A stretch of 64,000 bases of DNA from Arenicola marina (taxonomy: Eukaryota > Annelida > Polychaeta > Arenicolidae), in contig OZ025263.1 of the NCBI GenBank assembly GCA_964019135.1, forward strand, positions 31,166,133-31,230,132, read 5' to 3'. A program made the translations under genes and the position numbers. The notes beneath the pieces are model-generated. The model was not told the origin of the DNA. It saw nothing but the letters and a program-made list of their open reading frames with translations, and did not search any database. Positions 11,784 to 22,077 of the stretch are shown here, piece by piece (the stretch's first letter is position 1; each line of letters opens with the position of its first letter).

Positions 11784-11797
11784 TTTGGCGACGAGGA
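11784..11797 (+). other. Ty3/gypsy primer-binding-site-like junction
   Basis: TTTGGCGACGAGGA directly precedes the gag start. A GGCGACGAGG motif at the end of the 5' LTR is usual in one group of animal Ty3/gypsy elements. The LTR upstream probably ends at about 11783 with TACTACA; its left edge and a matching 3' LTR were not found. Confidence 0.55.
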
Positions 11798-11817
11798 TTT
11801 TGAATCCACAGGCAACA

Positions 11818-12680
11818 ATGAGTACCTTCGGCAGAATAGAAGCCTATGAAGACTCAGAATATTGGACGCAATACATTGAGCGTATGGAACAGTATTTTGA
11901 AGCCAATGGGATCGACGACTCCAGTAAGCAACGAGCGATCCTACTGACGGTATGTGGGCCGAAGATCTATAAACTCATTAAAGATTTGGTAGCCCCTGGA
12001 CAGCCTAAAGATAAGACATTTGTGCAACTGACTACATTAGTGAAGAAACACCTGAATCCTGCACCTTCGGTGATTGTACAGTAATTTCGCTTTAACTCAC
12101 GTGTACGCAAGGCGAGTGAGTCAGTATCAACGTATGCAGCTGAATTACGTCATCTAACTGAGCACTGTCAGTATGGTGATGACAAGCTGTCAGAAATGCT
12201 ATGAGATAGATTGGTCTGCGGTATCAACAACGAACCCATACAGAGAAGACTACTGGCTGAAACAAACTTAACCTTCAAAAAAGCTCTGGATATAGCAGTC
12301 GGTATGGAGACAGCCGCTTTCAATGTGCGGGACATTGCGAATACAACAACAGTCGACGCAGAAGCTGCAGCTATAAATGTGTTCCAACATAGCCAAAAGA
12401 AACCAGTTAAATCATGTTACCGCTGTAACAGAGGCACTCATTATCCAAGTGACTGCCCATTTAAGGATGCGGAATGTCGCAAATGTGGCAAGGTTGGACA
12501 TATCGCCCGGCTTGTCGTTCAAGTATGACACCTCTCTGGGGGGCGAAAAATCAAGCACACCAGCGGGGAACCAAGCCTGGTTCAGCCGGACGATTCGCAG
12601 AAGGAAAACCTTGCTATCGCGGCCGTACGGCTCATCATGTTGAGGCCAGGGAGGAGGAAGAACCATTCGAATATTTAGTG
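11818..12680 (+). pseudogene. Ty3/gypsy gag, broken
   Basis: The start at ATG 11818 is preferred over an in-frame upstream ATG because it lies just after the primer site and begins MSTFGRIEAY, as gag does in this group. Matrix/capsid-like sequence follows (YWTQYIERMEQYFEANGI), then in-frame stops at about 12082 and 12202, then LTFKKALDIAVGMETA and two zinc knuckles (CYRCNRGTHYPSDC and CRKCGKVGHIAR). A frameshift follows the second knuckle and the frame ends in an acidic EEEEPFEYLV tail. Protease, RT and integrase are not attached. It is a dead 5' fragment. Confidence 0.75.
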
Positions 12681-13170
12681 CCTTATAGTTGCACATTTTA
12701 TTGTGTTGGACTTTGTCTCATCGAATCTCATGATAATTTTATATTGTTCACACCATTGCATGATAATTGTATGTCTAAATGATGTATTTAGTGGCCTTAA
12801 AATAAAGATTTATCTGTAGATGTTGTTTCATATTACTTTTATTGTTCTATATTGATAAATAAAATAGTTACAGTATGTTTAAGTACACATAAATAAAATT
12901 CCAAGAACGGCCGACTTTATTCAGCAATAAGGGAAAATTGTGGGAATTTTTTTTTAGCGCTCTAAGAGTTAATAGATTTTTATTTCACACTTCTACTCTT
13001 TTTAGATAATAAAGTACAGTGGTTTCTTGATGGGTGAGTGGTGCGTGGGTAGAGGTGATGAAGAATGGAATTAAAACAAAAGCATGTGGCATGATATACC
13101 GATGGACTAATTGTTCTCATGGTTCTCTGCTTGTCATTTAATTGTACATTATGTGTTCTGTCAATTTTAG
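12681..13170. other. no gene seen
   Basis: AT-rich sequence between the gag remnant and the next exon-like fragment. No support for a gene. Confidence 0.5.
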
Positions 13171-13363
13171 CTATGATCCATACTGGTATTTGTGTGACAC
13201 ATGTAAACAATATCCTGGCTGGCTTAGATCTTTCTACCATCAACCTAAGGACTTTGAAAACGAGGGAGCTTGAAGTTGCTCGGGAACTTGTGACAGTATC
13301 TGCTGCTGCTAGTGATGCAGCACTTCATGAAGAAGTATCCCAGACTCAAAAGAATCAAAGGTG
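13171..13363 (+). pseudogene. Mutator-like transposase-domain fragment (tentative)
   Basis: After a TCAATTTTAG acceptor-like site the frame reads MIHTGICVTHVNNILAGLD, then INLRTLKTRELEVARE, and a stop follows at 13361-13363. The sequence of a Gly-rich helix, an N-N-x-L-x-x-L-x-(I/L)-x-x-I core and L-K-x-R-E resembles the Mutator-like domain common in repeated genes of sponges and cnidarians. I rely on memory for this match. Only about 60 residues are present. Confidence 0.4.
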
Positions 13364-13541
13364 ACGGAGACGTTAAATTCTAAGACGCATAAGTAACATA
13401 TTGCAATACATTGTTGGATCAACAAAATGCCAAATATATCTGTAATTTTGTTATAATCACTCACCATTGTTGTACGATACACGTTGGATTCACGCGAGGC
13501 ACAGGACGCTGTAATGTCTGCCTCCTGTTGGGTTATACTCA

Positions 13542-15324
13542 TTCCCAACAGAGCTCAAAGACCCTAAAGGTTGCAGGAAATGGACACAATTAGTCAATTG
13601 GAAAGATCCGAAACCAGGAAAAACCAGGATACCACAGCGATACTCAAGGATATGTTCTGTGAAATTTGTAGACAGCGCAAAACCCAAACCACACGTTGCA
13701 TCTTGGCTATGACCTCTTGGTGCCTCCAAGGTCACCCCGTAAGGCACCCGCGCCAAGGACACCCCGTAAGGCACCCGCGCCAAGGACACCCCGTAAGGCA
13801 CCCGCGCCAAGGACACCCCGTAAGGCACCCGCGCCAAGGACACCCCGTAAGGCACCCGCGCCAAGGACACCCCGTAAGGCACCCGCGCCAAGGACACCCC
13901 GTAAGGCACCCGCGCCAAGGACACCCCGTAAGGCACCCGCGCCAAGGACACCCCGTAAGGCACCCGCGCCAAGGACACCCCGTAAGGCACCCGCGCCAAG
14001 GACACCCCGTAAGGCACCCGCGCCAAGGACACCCGCGCCAAGGACACCCGCGCCAAGGACACCCCGTAAGGCACCCGCGCCAAGGACACCCCGTAAGGCA
14101 CCCGCGCCAAGGACACCCCGTAAGGCACCCGCGCCAAGGACACCCCGTAAGGCACCCGCGCCAAGGACACCCCGTAAGGCACCCGCGCCAAGGACACCCG
14201 CGCCAAGGACACCCGCGCCAAGGACACCCCGTAAGGCACCCGCGCCAAGGACACCCCGTAAGGCACCCGCGCCAAGGACACCCCGTAAGGCACCCGCGCC
14301 AAGGACACCCCGTAAGGCACCCGCGCCAAGGACACCCCGTAAGGCACCCGCGCCAAGGACACCCGCGCCAAGGACACCCCGTAAGGCACCCGCGCCAAAG
14401 ACACCCGCGCCAAGGACACCCCGTAAGGCACCCGCGCCAAGGACACCCGCGCCAAGGACACCCGCGCCAAGGACACCCCGTAAGGCACCCGCGCCAAGGA
14501 CACCCGCGCCAAGGACACCCCGTAAGGCACCCGCGCCAAGGACACCCGCGCCAAGGACACCCGCGCCAAGGACACCCCGTAAGGCACCCGCGCCAAGGAC
14601 ACCCGCGCCAAGGACACCCAACCATAGCACACGTACACACACAGCCGAGACATCAGAGTCCCTGGACGAGTCAAACGAGATATTACCTGGACCACATTTA
14701 ACCGACAATCAATATATCACGGATACGCTTTGCCAAATACTCCATGCCAAGACTGCAACCAGAAAGCTAAAGACTTGAAAGCAGCTACAGACGAAATTCA
14801 GCAGCTTAGACAAAACATGGATAAATGCCACATAAGCACCAATGTCAATGGAACTCCACTATATCCACAGGTTTATTGCCAATGACAAAAAGGTGCGCTT
14901 AAACACGGGCCATCCAAATCGTGGAGTGTTTGAGGCACTGTTATTACCATTTGTCGCCGAGGTAAAGCAAATGAAGTACTGGGATGGCAAAGCCCAGGTG
15001 CCTCGTAAATTCAAGGGTAAGGCCAAGAAGTCTGATCCGCCAAGGACACTTTTTGGAAAAGAAGAATTCATCATGGTGCTCATGAAGCTTCGCACAGAGG
15101 TGCGAAATGACTTTCTCTGCGATATATTTCAGATTGCGGAAGGGACATGTTCACAGATAATCACTACGTATCACTGGATACGCTTCTTGGCCAGAGAGAT
15201 AAAACCCCTAGTCTTCTGGCCAGACTATGGTGCCATGCAACAGGATGTGCTCCACTATCAGGGGTTCCGGACAGAGAACACATTCCAGAGGCGGTTCTTC
15301 TTCCAGGCTCGATGTGGCGAGTGA
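13542..15324 (+). pseudogene. THAP + coiled coil + HTH_Tnp_4 transposase (IS4EU/ISL2EU-like), frameshifted
   Basis: Four pieces in order match the usual architecture of this Harbinger-related group. (1) A THAP domain from 13542 in frame 3: FPTELKDPKGCRKWTQL, then RYSRICSVKFVD. (2) A shift to frame 1 at HLGYDLLVPPRSPRK, which leads into a basic Pro-rich linker now expanded as a tandem array (13728-14620). (3) A Cys/coiled-coil segment in frame 3 (CQDCNQKAKDLKAATDEI, near 14745). (4) From about 14860 in frame 1, IHRFIANDKKVRL, GHPNRGVFEALLLPF, then FLCDIFQIAEGTCSQII and EIKPLVFWP, the helix-turn-helix that precedes DDE_Tnp_4. The DDE core is missing or unreadable after 15324. At least two frameshifts make it a pseudogene. 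Confidence 0.65.
13728..14620 (+). repeat. 27/15-bp minisatellite in a transposase linker
   Basis: About 0.9 kb of 27-bp units encoding TPRKAPAPR in frame 1, interspersed with 15-bp units encoding TPAPR (a 12-bp internal deletion). Homogeneity is striking: the only obvious substitution is GCCAAAG for GCCAAGG near 14397. The array ends at TPNHSTRT. Five of six frames are open through it, so the long ORFs here are not independent genes. The first unit is continuous with the THAP-linker sequence PPRSPRKAPAPR, which suggests that the array grew from that codon block. Confidence 0.9.
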
Positions 15325-16522
15325 CGGGCCACACTAATCACACACGTTGAAACTGGCAACTCGTACACCTTCTTCAACGTGCGTGGGCGCGGATTTCAAG
15401 GTATCAAGTCTCCTAGACGTGGCGAGGGACGGGCCGACAGGTGTTCTATAAGAAGCAGTGAGAGAAGTTGAACATATGCGCATCAGGCCGACGCACAAGT
15501 GCAACGACTGTAAAGCAACAGTGTCGAATGTCAATAAAAACAAAGTGTTCCTGCGACAATGTGTGTAACGAGCCGTGTAACCATTCGGCTACAAGATCGG
15601 TTTCCGACAAGAAAACTCATGCAAAGATGTGTATGGTTCACCCATTGTTATCGATCAGTCCGGAAGTTCAAGACGCCGGGTTGACCAGCTGTATATCTGG
15701 CAGCAAGTTAAAATTAGTTTCTTGAACTACGAAAACATGCGGTTGGTAAAGCTATTATAGTTGTAAGCTTGTGCATGTTCGAGGCATGCATGCAGCTCAC
15801 TTCAGTATGATTGCTTAAAAACGTACATACGACAAAGCGTACTTAGTAATTTATTAATTAATATGTGTGCGATGAAATACCGTATATAGTTCGCGTTATA
15901 GTTAATTTCACAATTGGTTGTATCGTCGCAGACCACGTGCGTCGCCAATTTCCGGCAAATGAGGAAAGAGGATGTGCGCACGTACATGCAGGAAAAGCTG
16001 AGCAACGTCACCAAGACGGTGAGTAAACGGCAAGGAGTGGAGGAGGACGAATCTAGAGAATAGTGCAGATAGAACAAGAAATTACTTGGTAGTTCAGTAA
16101 ACTACATCAGCCCGGAGGGGGGGGCAGGCACTTCCGACGACTGGCCGAGGCGAAGCGTCACGTGCGGAGAGTAGTTAGCCTGAAATTGTGACTTTAAAAC
16201 GCGTATAGACAAGGTACACAATTACATCATGGTTTGATGATGTTTGACACTTTTAATTATTTGTAGTATACGAGCTGAACGTACGATGCGCAAGAGAATT
16301 ACTGCAACTGTAAATGGTTATTACGCACAATCATGGCGCACACCGTGGCTGCGAAGTACCACGGTTGATGGGAAAATTACCACTGTGCCGCATGCTACGT
16401 TACCATGGAAATATTGCATGGTAAATTACCATGGTACAGCATGGTCATATACTATGATACAGCGTGGTATGCCTGTTTCAACACACCATGGTAGATCATG
16501 GTATTTTTATCACAACTACATC
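15325..16522. other. no gene seen; CCATGG palindrome cluster
   Basis: No supported gene. Between about 16370 and 16505 several TACCATGG/CCATGGTA palindromes and near-copies (GCATGGTA, TCATGGTA) recur every 15-40 bp, directly before integrase-coding sequence. Confidence 0.5.
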
Positions 16523-17140
16523 GTAGTGTTGCAAGACCAGTTCACGAAGTGGATCACCGCGGTGCCTATTCCTGACAAGAAGGCGCACACAGTGGCGGAA
16601 GTGGTCTGCGAGAACTGGGTGTGCGAACACGGCGCCATCTACCGCCTTCTCAGCGACCAGGGCGCCGAAATCACCGCAGCGCTACATAAAGAAATCTGCG
16701 CCCTTCTCAGGATCGACCGAGTCTCACCACGGCTTATCGGCTCCAAGCCAACGGCCTGGTCAAAAGAGGCAACATATCGACCATAGCGTTGTTTCCGAGT
16801 TCCACACGCCAGCACCGGTCTGTCGTCATCCTTCGCGATGTACGGCGGAGTTCGCCCAGTGGTCGAGGGACGAGTTACGCCGCGCTCACGACGTCGCGCG
16901 ATTGCGGCTGACCCGAGCGGCGCGCCGCCAAAAGAAAAGTTAAGAGCGGTGTCGCGATGTTCCAGCGCGGCGACTGGGTGTGGGCCGCCTACTCCAAGCT
17001 CAAGCCGGGGAAGCTGCACGGGAAGAAAGAACGTGGGTCCGTGGCTAGTCCTGACCCCAGTGGATAACATCCACTACCGCATCCAGAGGCGCGACAGGAG
17101 AGCCAGCGACCGTAGTCCACGTGGATAAGCTGGCCCGCTA
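16523..17140 (+). pseudogene. Ty3/gypsy integrase, broken
   Basis: The retroviral-type integrase core is readable as VVLQDQFTKWITAVPIPDKK (first Asp), then CEHGAIYRLLSDQGAE (second Asp), and after a frameshift near 16725 as YRLQANGLVKRGN, where the expected catalytic Glu (GLVER) is Lys. Further shifted segments keep the C-terminal linker (RRAHDVARLRLTRAARRQKK), FQRGDWVWAAYSKLKPGK and VHVDKLARY near 17116-17140. Several frameshifts and the Glu change make it inactive. It may or may not belong to the gag remnant at 11818. Confidence 0.7.
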
Positions 17141-17910
17141 ATATGGTGGACGCCTCTCTCCGCTAGTGGGTAGCGCCGGCGCTACCAGCACCGCGAGACG
17201 CCGCCGTGCAAACAGCTGACGGCAGTCTCAACGAAAGGACACCCGAGACGGCCATTCCTGAGACACCCGCCTCACCTGGCGCTACCCCCGTCACACCATT
17301 GGTCCCCTGTGACAACGGCACCCACCGACAACGACAACAACCTGCCGGACAACATATCCCCCGCGCCGCAACCAAGACGGGACAGTCGGCCGAGACGAGC
17401 TCCGACCCGATAATGACACTAGCGATTAACATTCAGATGAACGATTATTGACGATGGATTTGTTTGCATTTGGTTTAAATGCCAGCGGTTAGAGTGTCGT
17501 GTTTAAGGTTCTGTTAGCGTATTCGTCAGCTCTTGTGCTTCCGTCAGGGGGGATTCCCAACGCAGCCTCATTGTGCGAGTGACGGGTGTTTTATTTTTGG
17601 TCAAATTAAGACGGCACTGGCCATGTGACAGTTCTGCGCTGTATGCTCGCTCCGCCGTGATTCCCAGATTCACAGCACGGTATAATCAAGGTCAGCTACC
17701 CCTAGGTAGATGGTGAATTTATGGGAGATTTTACTGGGTAAAATAGGTTTAAAGGGAAACTCCCCAGCAGGTGCCGGCGACTTCAAGGTCGTTAATCTCC
17801 CCGTCCGCGTATCACTGATTCGACGGACATGTGGTCGTGGCGGGGTGCCGAGCTTCAAAGCCATATAGTTACTTCCACCACCGCTCCTTGCTGGCTAGAT
17901 AAGCCCCTGA
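17141..17910. other. no gene seen
   Basis: GC-rich at first, with chance ORFs at 17163-17451. It is probably the 3' part of the gypsy remnant and the 5' part of the next element. No LTR pair was recognised. Confidence 0.4.
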
Positions 17911-19332
17911 TTGTTCCGGACAGGGAATCCTTTGTCCTTTGGAGTGGCCAGCCGCCGGTCAGCTCCCGAACCGGGGGAGGGGAGGGGGGGTGTTAGCCTT
18001 GCCCTTGGCAGCGCCAATCAGGACCTGCGCCATTATCACGTGACACCTCTCTTCTGGGCTTGCCGCCTTTCGGGATCTCTCCCCTATCGTCATTCAGCCT
18101 TCTGCCGGCAGCAGCGCCACATCTCTCGCCTCTCCTCTCTCGTCGTCGGAATAGACTTGAACTGGGCAGAGGATATAAGCACTGCACTAACGACGACTCT
18201 AGACTTAGACACGCATCAGGTGGTGACGAACCAACCACCGGTAACCCCAAAGGCGGTAGGCCCCAGGAGCATTATCACACCTGTTAAAGCTGCAATGGAT
18301 GAGTTTTCCCAGTGGTGCAAACGCAGCCTCCTGAGTGCTCCCACCGTGGAGGCGCTCCGGAAGGAAGGCTTTGCGTCCATGGCGGCCGTACAGCTGTTGA
18401 CACCGGCCCTGCTCGACCGATTCGGCCGGTTACCCCTGGCTCAGGAACTGCTCCTGAAGTCCGCACTAGACAAGGTCTCTGTGAATAAATCCCAGCCTAT
18501 TTGCTGGGATTTGCCGCCGCCGGGGCCCTCACAGTCAGCGTCCGGCGGCCCTCAGCCGACCCCCGGGACCATACAGCCGCCCATCGCCGGGCTCTACGGG
18601 GACCTAGCGCAGGCATCGGCGCTACTAGATGACCTCATCAGGCCCTCAGCGGCCACGTCTACGCCACACAGCGACAATGGTACGTGCACCATATCATCCT
18701 TCGCATATCTGGAAAGGGGTCCTAAGCAGGCCTATCTAGACATAACAGATTTTATCCCTGGCATTGCCTCCCCCGTGGATTCACAGGTAGTGTCTGACCA
18801 CGGGTATGAGGGCGGACGCCTCGTTTATGAGTCAAGGCCTAAGAAACCCCGGCTCAGCAGCGTGACCAGCCATCAGTGGTCGGCGGCCAATGCCAGGATA
18901 CAGCACGAGCTGATACAGTGCCATAAACTGCAAGGTGCCCAAATCACGGAATACCTCAGCTACACCGTGGCGGTATCGGAGCTGGTGGCATGTTTCGAGT
19001 GGACCTCGGTCCTCCAGTACGACAGATTGTACAGGGAGCTGCAGGCCACGCAACACTTTCCCTGGGGCACGGACTCGGCCCACATGTACAGGCTCCACCT
19101 CCAGCCGAAGTCACGGCGCGAACCGCCACCCACCATGAAACGTCCCCATCCTGCTCGGCAAGGCCAGCCCCGTCAAACGGCCCCGACCGAGCCCAAGTCC
19201 GGCAGGGAAATCTGCCTCAACTTCAATCGGGCAGTGTGCACCAAAACCGACAGGTGTATCTTCGCCCATGTCTGTATGATGCCCGGCTGCCACCAGCCAC
19301 ACCCCATCTCGTCGCACTCAAGAAACGTGTAG
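17911..19332 (+). CDS. Ngaro/DIRS-type gag
   Basis: A 473-residue open frame. The functional start may be the later ATG at 18296 (MDEFSQWCKRSLLSAPTVEA), where a SAM-like helical module begins. Downstream is the segment VAVSELVACFEWTSVLQYD with QATQHFPWGTDS, typical of gag in tyrosine-recombinase retrotransposons. It ends with a Cys/His finger (CLNFNRAVCTKTDRC, HVCMMPGCHQPHP) like the C-H-x-F-N-x-G-x-C pattern of these gags. The intact frame suggests a fairly young insertion. RT follows at once in another frame. Confidence 0.75.
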   Translation: MFRTGNPLSFGVASRRSAPEPGEGRGGVSLALGSANQDLRHYHVTPLFWACRLSGSLPYRHSAFCRQQRHISRLSSLVVGIDLNWAEDISTALTTTLDLDTHQVVTNQPPVTPKAVGPRSIITPVKAAMDEFSQWCKRSLLSAPTVEALRKEGFASMAAVQLLTPALLDRFGRLPLAQELLLKSALDKVSVNKSQPICWDLPPPGPSQSASGGPQPTPGTIQPPIAGLYGDLAQASALLDDLIRPSAATSTPHSDNGTCTISSFAYLERGPKQAYLDITDFIPGIASPVDSQVVSDHGYEGGRLVYESRPKKPRLSSVTSHQWSAANARIQHELIQCHKLQGAQITEYLSYTVAVSELVACFEWTSVLQYDRLYRELQATQHFPWGTDSAHMYRLHLQPKSRREPPPTMKRPHPARQGQPRQTAPTEPKSGREICLNFNRAVCTKTDRCIFAHVCMMPGCHQPHPISSHSRNV

Positions 19333-19976
19333 CCGCCACCAGCGAACGACCCTCGACCTTACCCAGACCCCCGGCCTCCCCCTTCACCCTCAAACCCCGT
19401 ACTTGGCCGGAGGAACTGCAGGTTGACCCGGACAGGGAATTCCTCCTGGACGGAATAGCAAACGGATTCCGTATAACTGACAAAGACGCCGAGCTGATGC
19501 CGGCCGAGGTCGGCAATTACAGATCGGCCACCGACATCGCGAACCGAGACCGAGTCGAGACTCAAATCCTGACCGAGCTGGCCGAAGGCAATTATGTCAT
19601 CGCCGACAGTAAGCCGACTATTGTTAGCGCTCTCGGCGCCGTGCCTAAACGTCTGTCTGATAAGATCCGCCTCATTCACGACTGCAGCATGCCCCCTGGG
19701 CGCGCGGTCAACCGCGGCTATTACATGGCCAAAGTCGACCTCCACGCGGCATATAGGTCCGTTCGCATCCACCCGGACTGTCACCAAGCCACTGGGCTTA
19801 AGTGGCAATTCTCCGGCGATGACCGGCCAACATATATGCACGATACGTGTCTCCCCTTCAGTGCCTCTTGTAGCCCCGACATTTTTAACAGACTCACACA
19901 AGCTGTTCGTCGTATGATGGAGAGACGCGGATATATCACAATATGTTATCTAGACGACAAATTCTTACACGAGTAA
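19323..19976 (+). pseudogene. Ngaro/DIRS-type reverse transcriptase, 3'-truncated
   Basis: In frame 3, overlapping the end of gag, the protein has FLLDGIANGFRI, then VSALGAVPKRLSDKIRLIHD, MAKVDLHAAYRSVRIHP (RT motif A), LPFSASCSPDIFNRLTQAV (motif B) and ICYLDD (motif C). It stops seven residues later at 19974-19976, so the rest of RT, RNase H and the tyrosine recombinase are gone. A -1/+1 shift from gag to pol is normal for these elements. The sequence right after is AT-rich and unrelated, so this is probably a truncation breakpoint. Confidence 0.75.
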
Positions 19977-21402
19977 GCTTAGTTATGCTGATGCAAATGT
20001 CTGAATTCATGTTATTTTTTTATTATCTACTTTCAGTAAATGCTGAATATTTGCGCCAATACTATGAAATTAAATGATGCAGTCGCAGCTATAATATCAG
20101 TGGTGTATCGGTGCTTCAAAAAAGAGCCAGACTATTATTTTACCCCATCTTCCCCACCAAACATGAGAAAACTAATGCAACAATTTAATTTTGTGCACTT
20201 TCTTTACTTTAGATAAAGAGCTTAGTGCAAATATTTGCAGACCTCCAGACAATATCCATATTTGCTAAATGCCACAGAGGCATTTGGAATGGGTGTGGAT
20301 ATTCCTGTTATTACTAGTTGATGACTTGGAACTAAGCCTTGTTATATCAATTAGGTAACGTCATTACCTATGTCGGGTGGTCCCTGCGTAAGGACTTTTG
20401 ACATGCACATGACAGTGAAATGTATGTTATTACTGTCATCAATGTGGAGAGAAATTAAGCAGGGTAAGCAACTGATCGAGCCATATGACAGCAGCATATG
20501 ACTGTTTAGTCAACCCTGGATCAGCACGTATCACTTTTACTTGCCTGGATAATTAATACTTTGTCTGAGTTGTACATATTTATCTGCTTTATTTACATAT
20601 TGCATCTCAAAAACTCACTTGATGGAAGCTTCCTCGGCCCAGTACCTCTTTGTACATAAATATGTATAAACATACTTTATTAAATGATGTAGCATTTCTA
20701 GAAAGGTGTAATTTTAACATTACCCGATTACAAAATATGAGCTTAATATCCTTTGTGATGTCCTCTTACACGGGTCTACTTTACTTACCACTAAAGAAAA
20801 TTCCTGAGCGTTTTATCCCTCTTCCGGTATAATGCAGGCTCGAAACGATTCAGGTAAAAAACAGACTGCTTATATTTCACTAATAAGGGGGCTAAGTATG
20901 GGTTGTTTATATTGTTGTCGCATTGTGATCAATAATTATGTACCGATTGCTACCGCGGTAGTAATTAGATGACTTTATGAAGGCGGCTCATCTTGACCCC
21001 TTTCAGCCACCCCCTCCATCCTCTCCGCCCACCCTCGCCTGACCCCTAACCTCTGCCGCCCTCCTGATCACGGCGTGCACCCCGCGTGCCCCTTTAAGCT
21101 GCCACAGGCAATACCTGCCGAGTCAAGTCAGACCCGCCTGCCCGCCGGATGGGCAGGTAGTTTCAATTTTGGCGGGCACTCAGGTGCTGTTTTAATCGCC
21201 CAAAAAGGGCCCTTTTGTCAGTTTTAGAAGAACATTCTGGCTAATACCCTGGCCCGAGCGGACGCTCCTATTGGCCCCGCAGGCAGTCTCTGGATCCGGG
21301 CGCCACTGCTCACTCCAGCGCAGAACTGTACGGACTCTCCCGATTTCTTTTCCTTCGCCTGATTTAGTTTTATTTCTCGTCTGCCTGATACAATAACACG
21401 GT
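19977..21402. other. no gene seen
   Basis: AT-rich to about 20990, then GC-rich with GCCCGCC-type motifs near 21130-21180. No coding support. Confidence 0.5.
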
Positions 21403-22077
21403 CATGTCGGACCGTTATTGCAAGTGTTGTAACGCCAGCCACGATCCCACAACAGGAAAGAAATACAGAGCTGAGCCCCAGGTAGTCCCGCCGGTGGCTT
21501 CACCGTGCGTCCGCGAAGCTGCTGACAGCCATCGGTCAGATGCAGGTCCAGCTAGAGAACGTTAGCCAGGGCATGGCGGCCATTAAAATGAGTCCGAAGA
21601 ATAAGCTTAGGGAATGCGCGCCCGAGAGACCGTCAAGTTCCGCAGTACAAGATGTCAGCGCCAAGATTACAGCACTTCGGCTTGTCATCGGCGACTTCTT
21701 CTCTTCTGGCGAGGACGACAGCCCGCCGCCGCAGCCGGCAGCCAGGGGAGCCAAAGCCAAAGGTCAGAAGTCTAGCCGCGACTGCACAGCCCATGACATG
21801 GTGGTGCCGGACATCGACTGGCCCCACTCCCATGGGTACCGCGACAACCAACAGAAACCGGCCACCTACGAGGAGCTCCGAGCCGCAAGAGTTCACGTAC
21901 GGGTATCTGGTCGCCGCCGACGCGCAGGACACCCACACCCGGGATATAATGCTAAGCCACCTCACACTACTTTTTCTTTTGTGTACTCCAAACAACAGGT
22001 GCTACCTCATCCAGCGGGGTGGTGCAACGAAGTTTGACGCGGCAACAGATCAGAACACAGAAACTGAAGAAGGATAG
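21403..22077 (+). pseudogene. second Ngaro/DIRS gag-like remnant
   Basis: The frame from ATG 21403 opens MSDRYCKCCNASHDPTTGKK. A second frame from 21540 carries a Ser/Pro-rich part and VVPDIDWPHSHGYRDNQQK followed by ATYEEL. The conserved continuation EFTYGYLVAADAQDTHTRD is in a third frame (ORF 21652-22077). The D-x-x-WPH, K-P-A-T-Y-E-E-L and F-x-Y-G-Y-L series matches my memory of the large gag domain of lancelet tyrosine-recombinase elements. At least two frameshifts are present. Confidence 0.5.

Noticed and set aside
13571..14778. 300-400-codon ORFs in five frames across the minisatellite
   Set aside because: Repeat artefacts. Only the frame-1 reading TPRKAPAPR is kept, as the probable native linker frame of the broken transposase.
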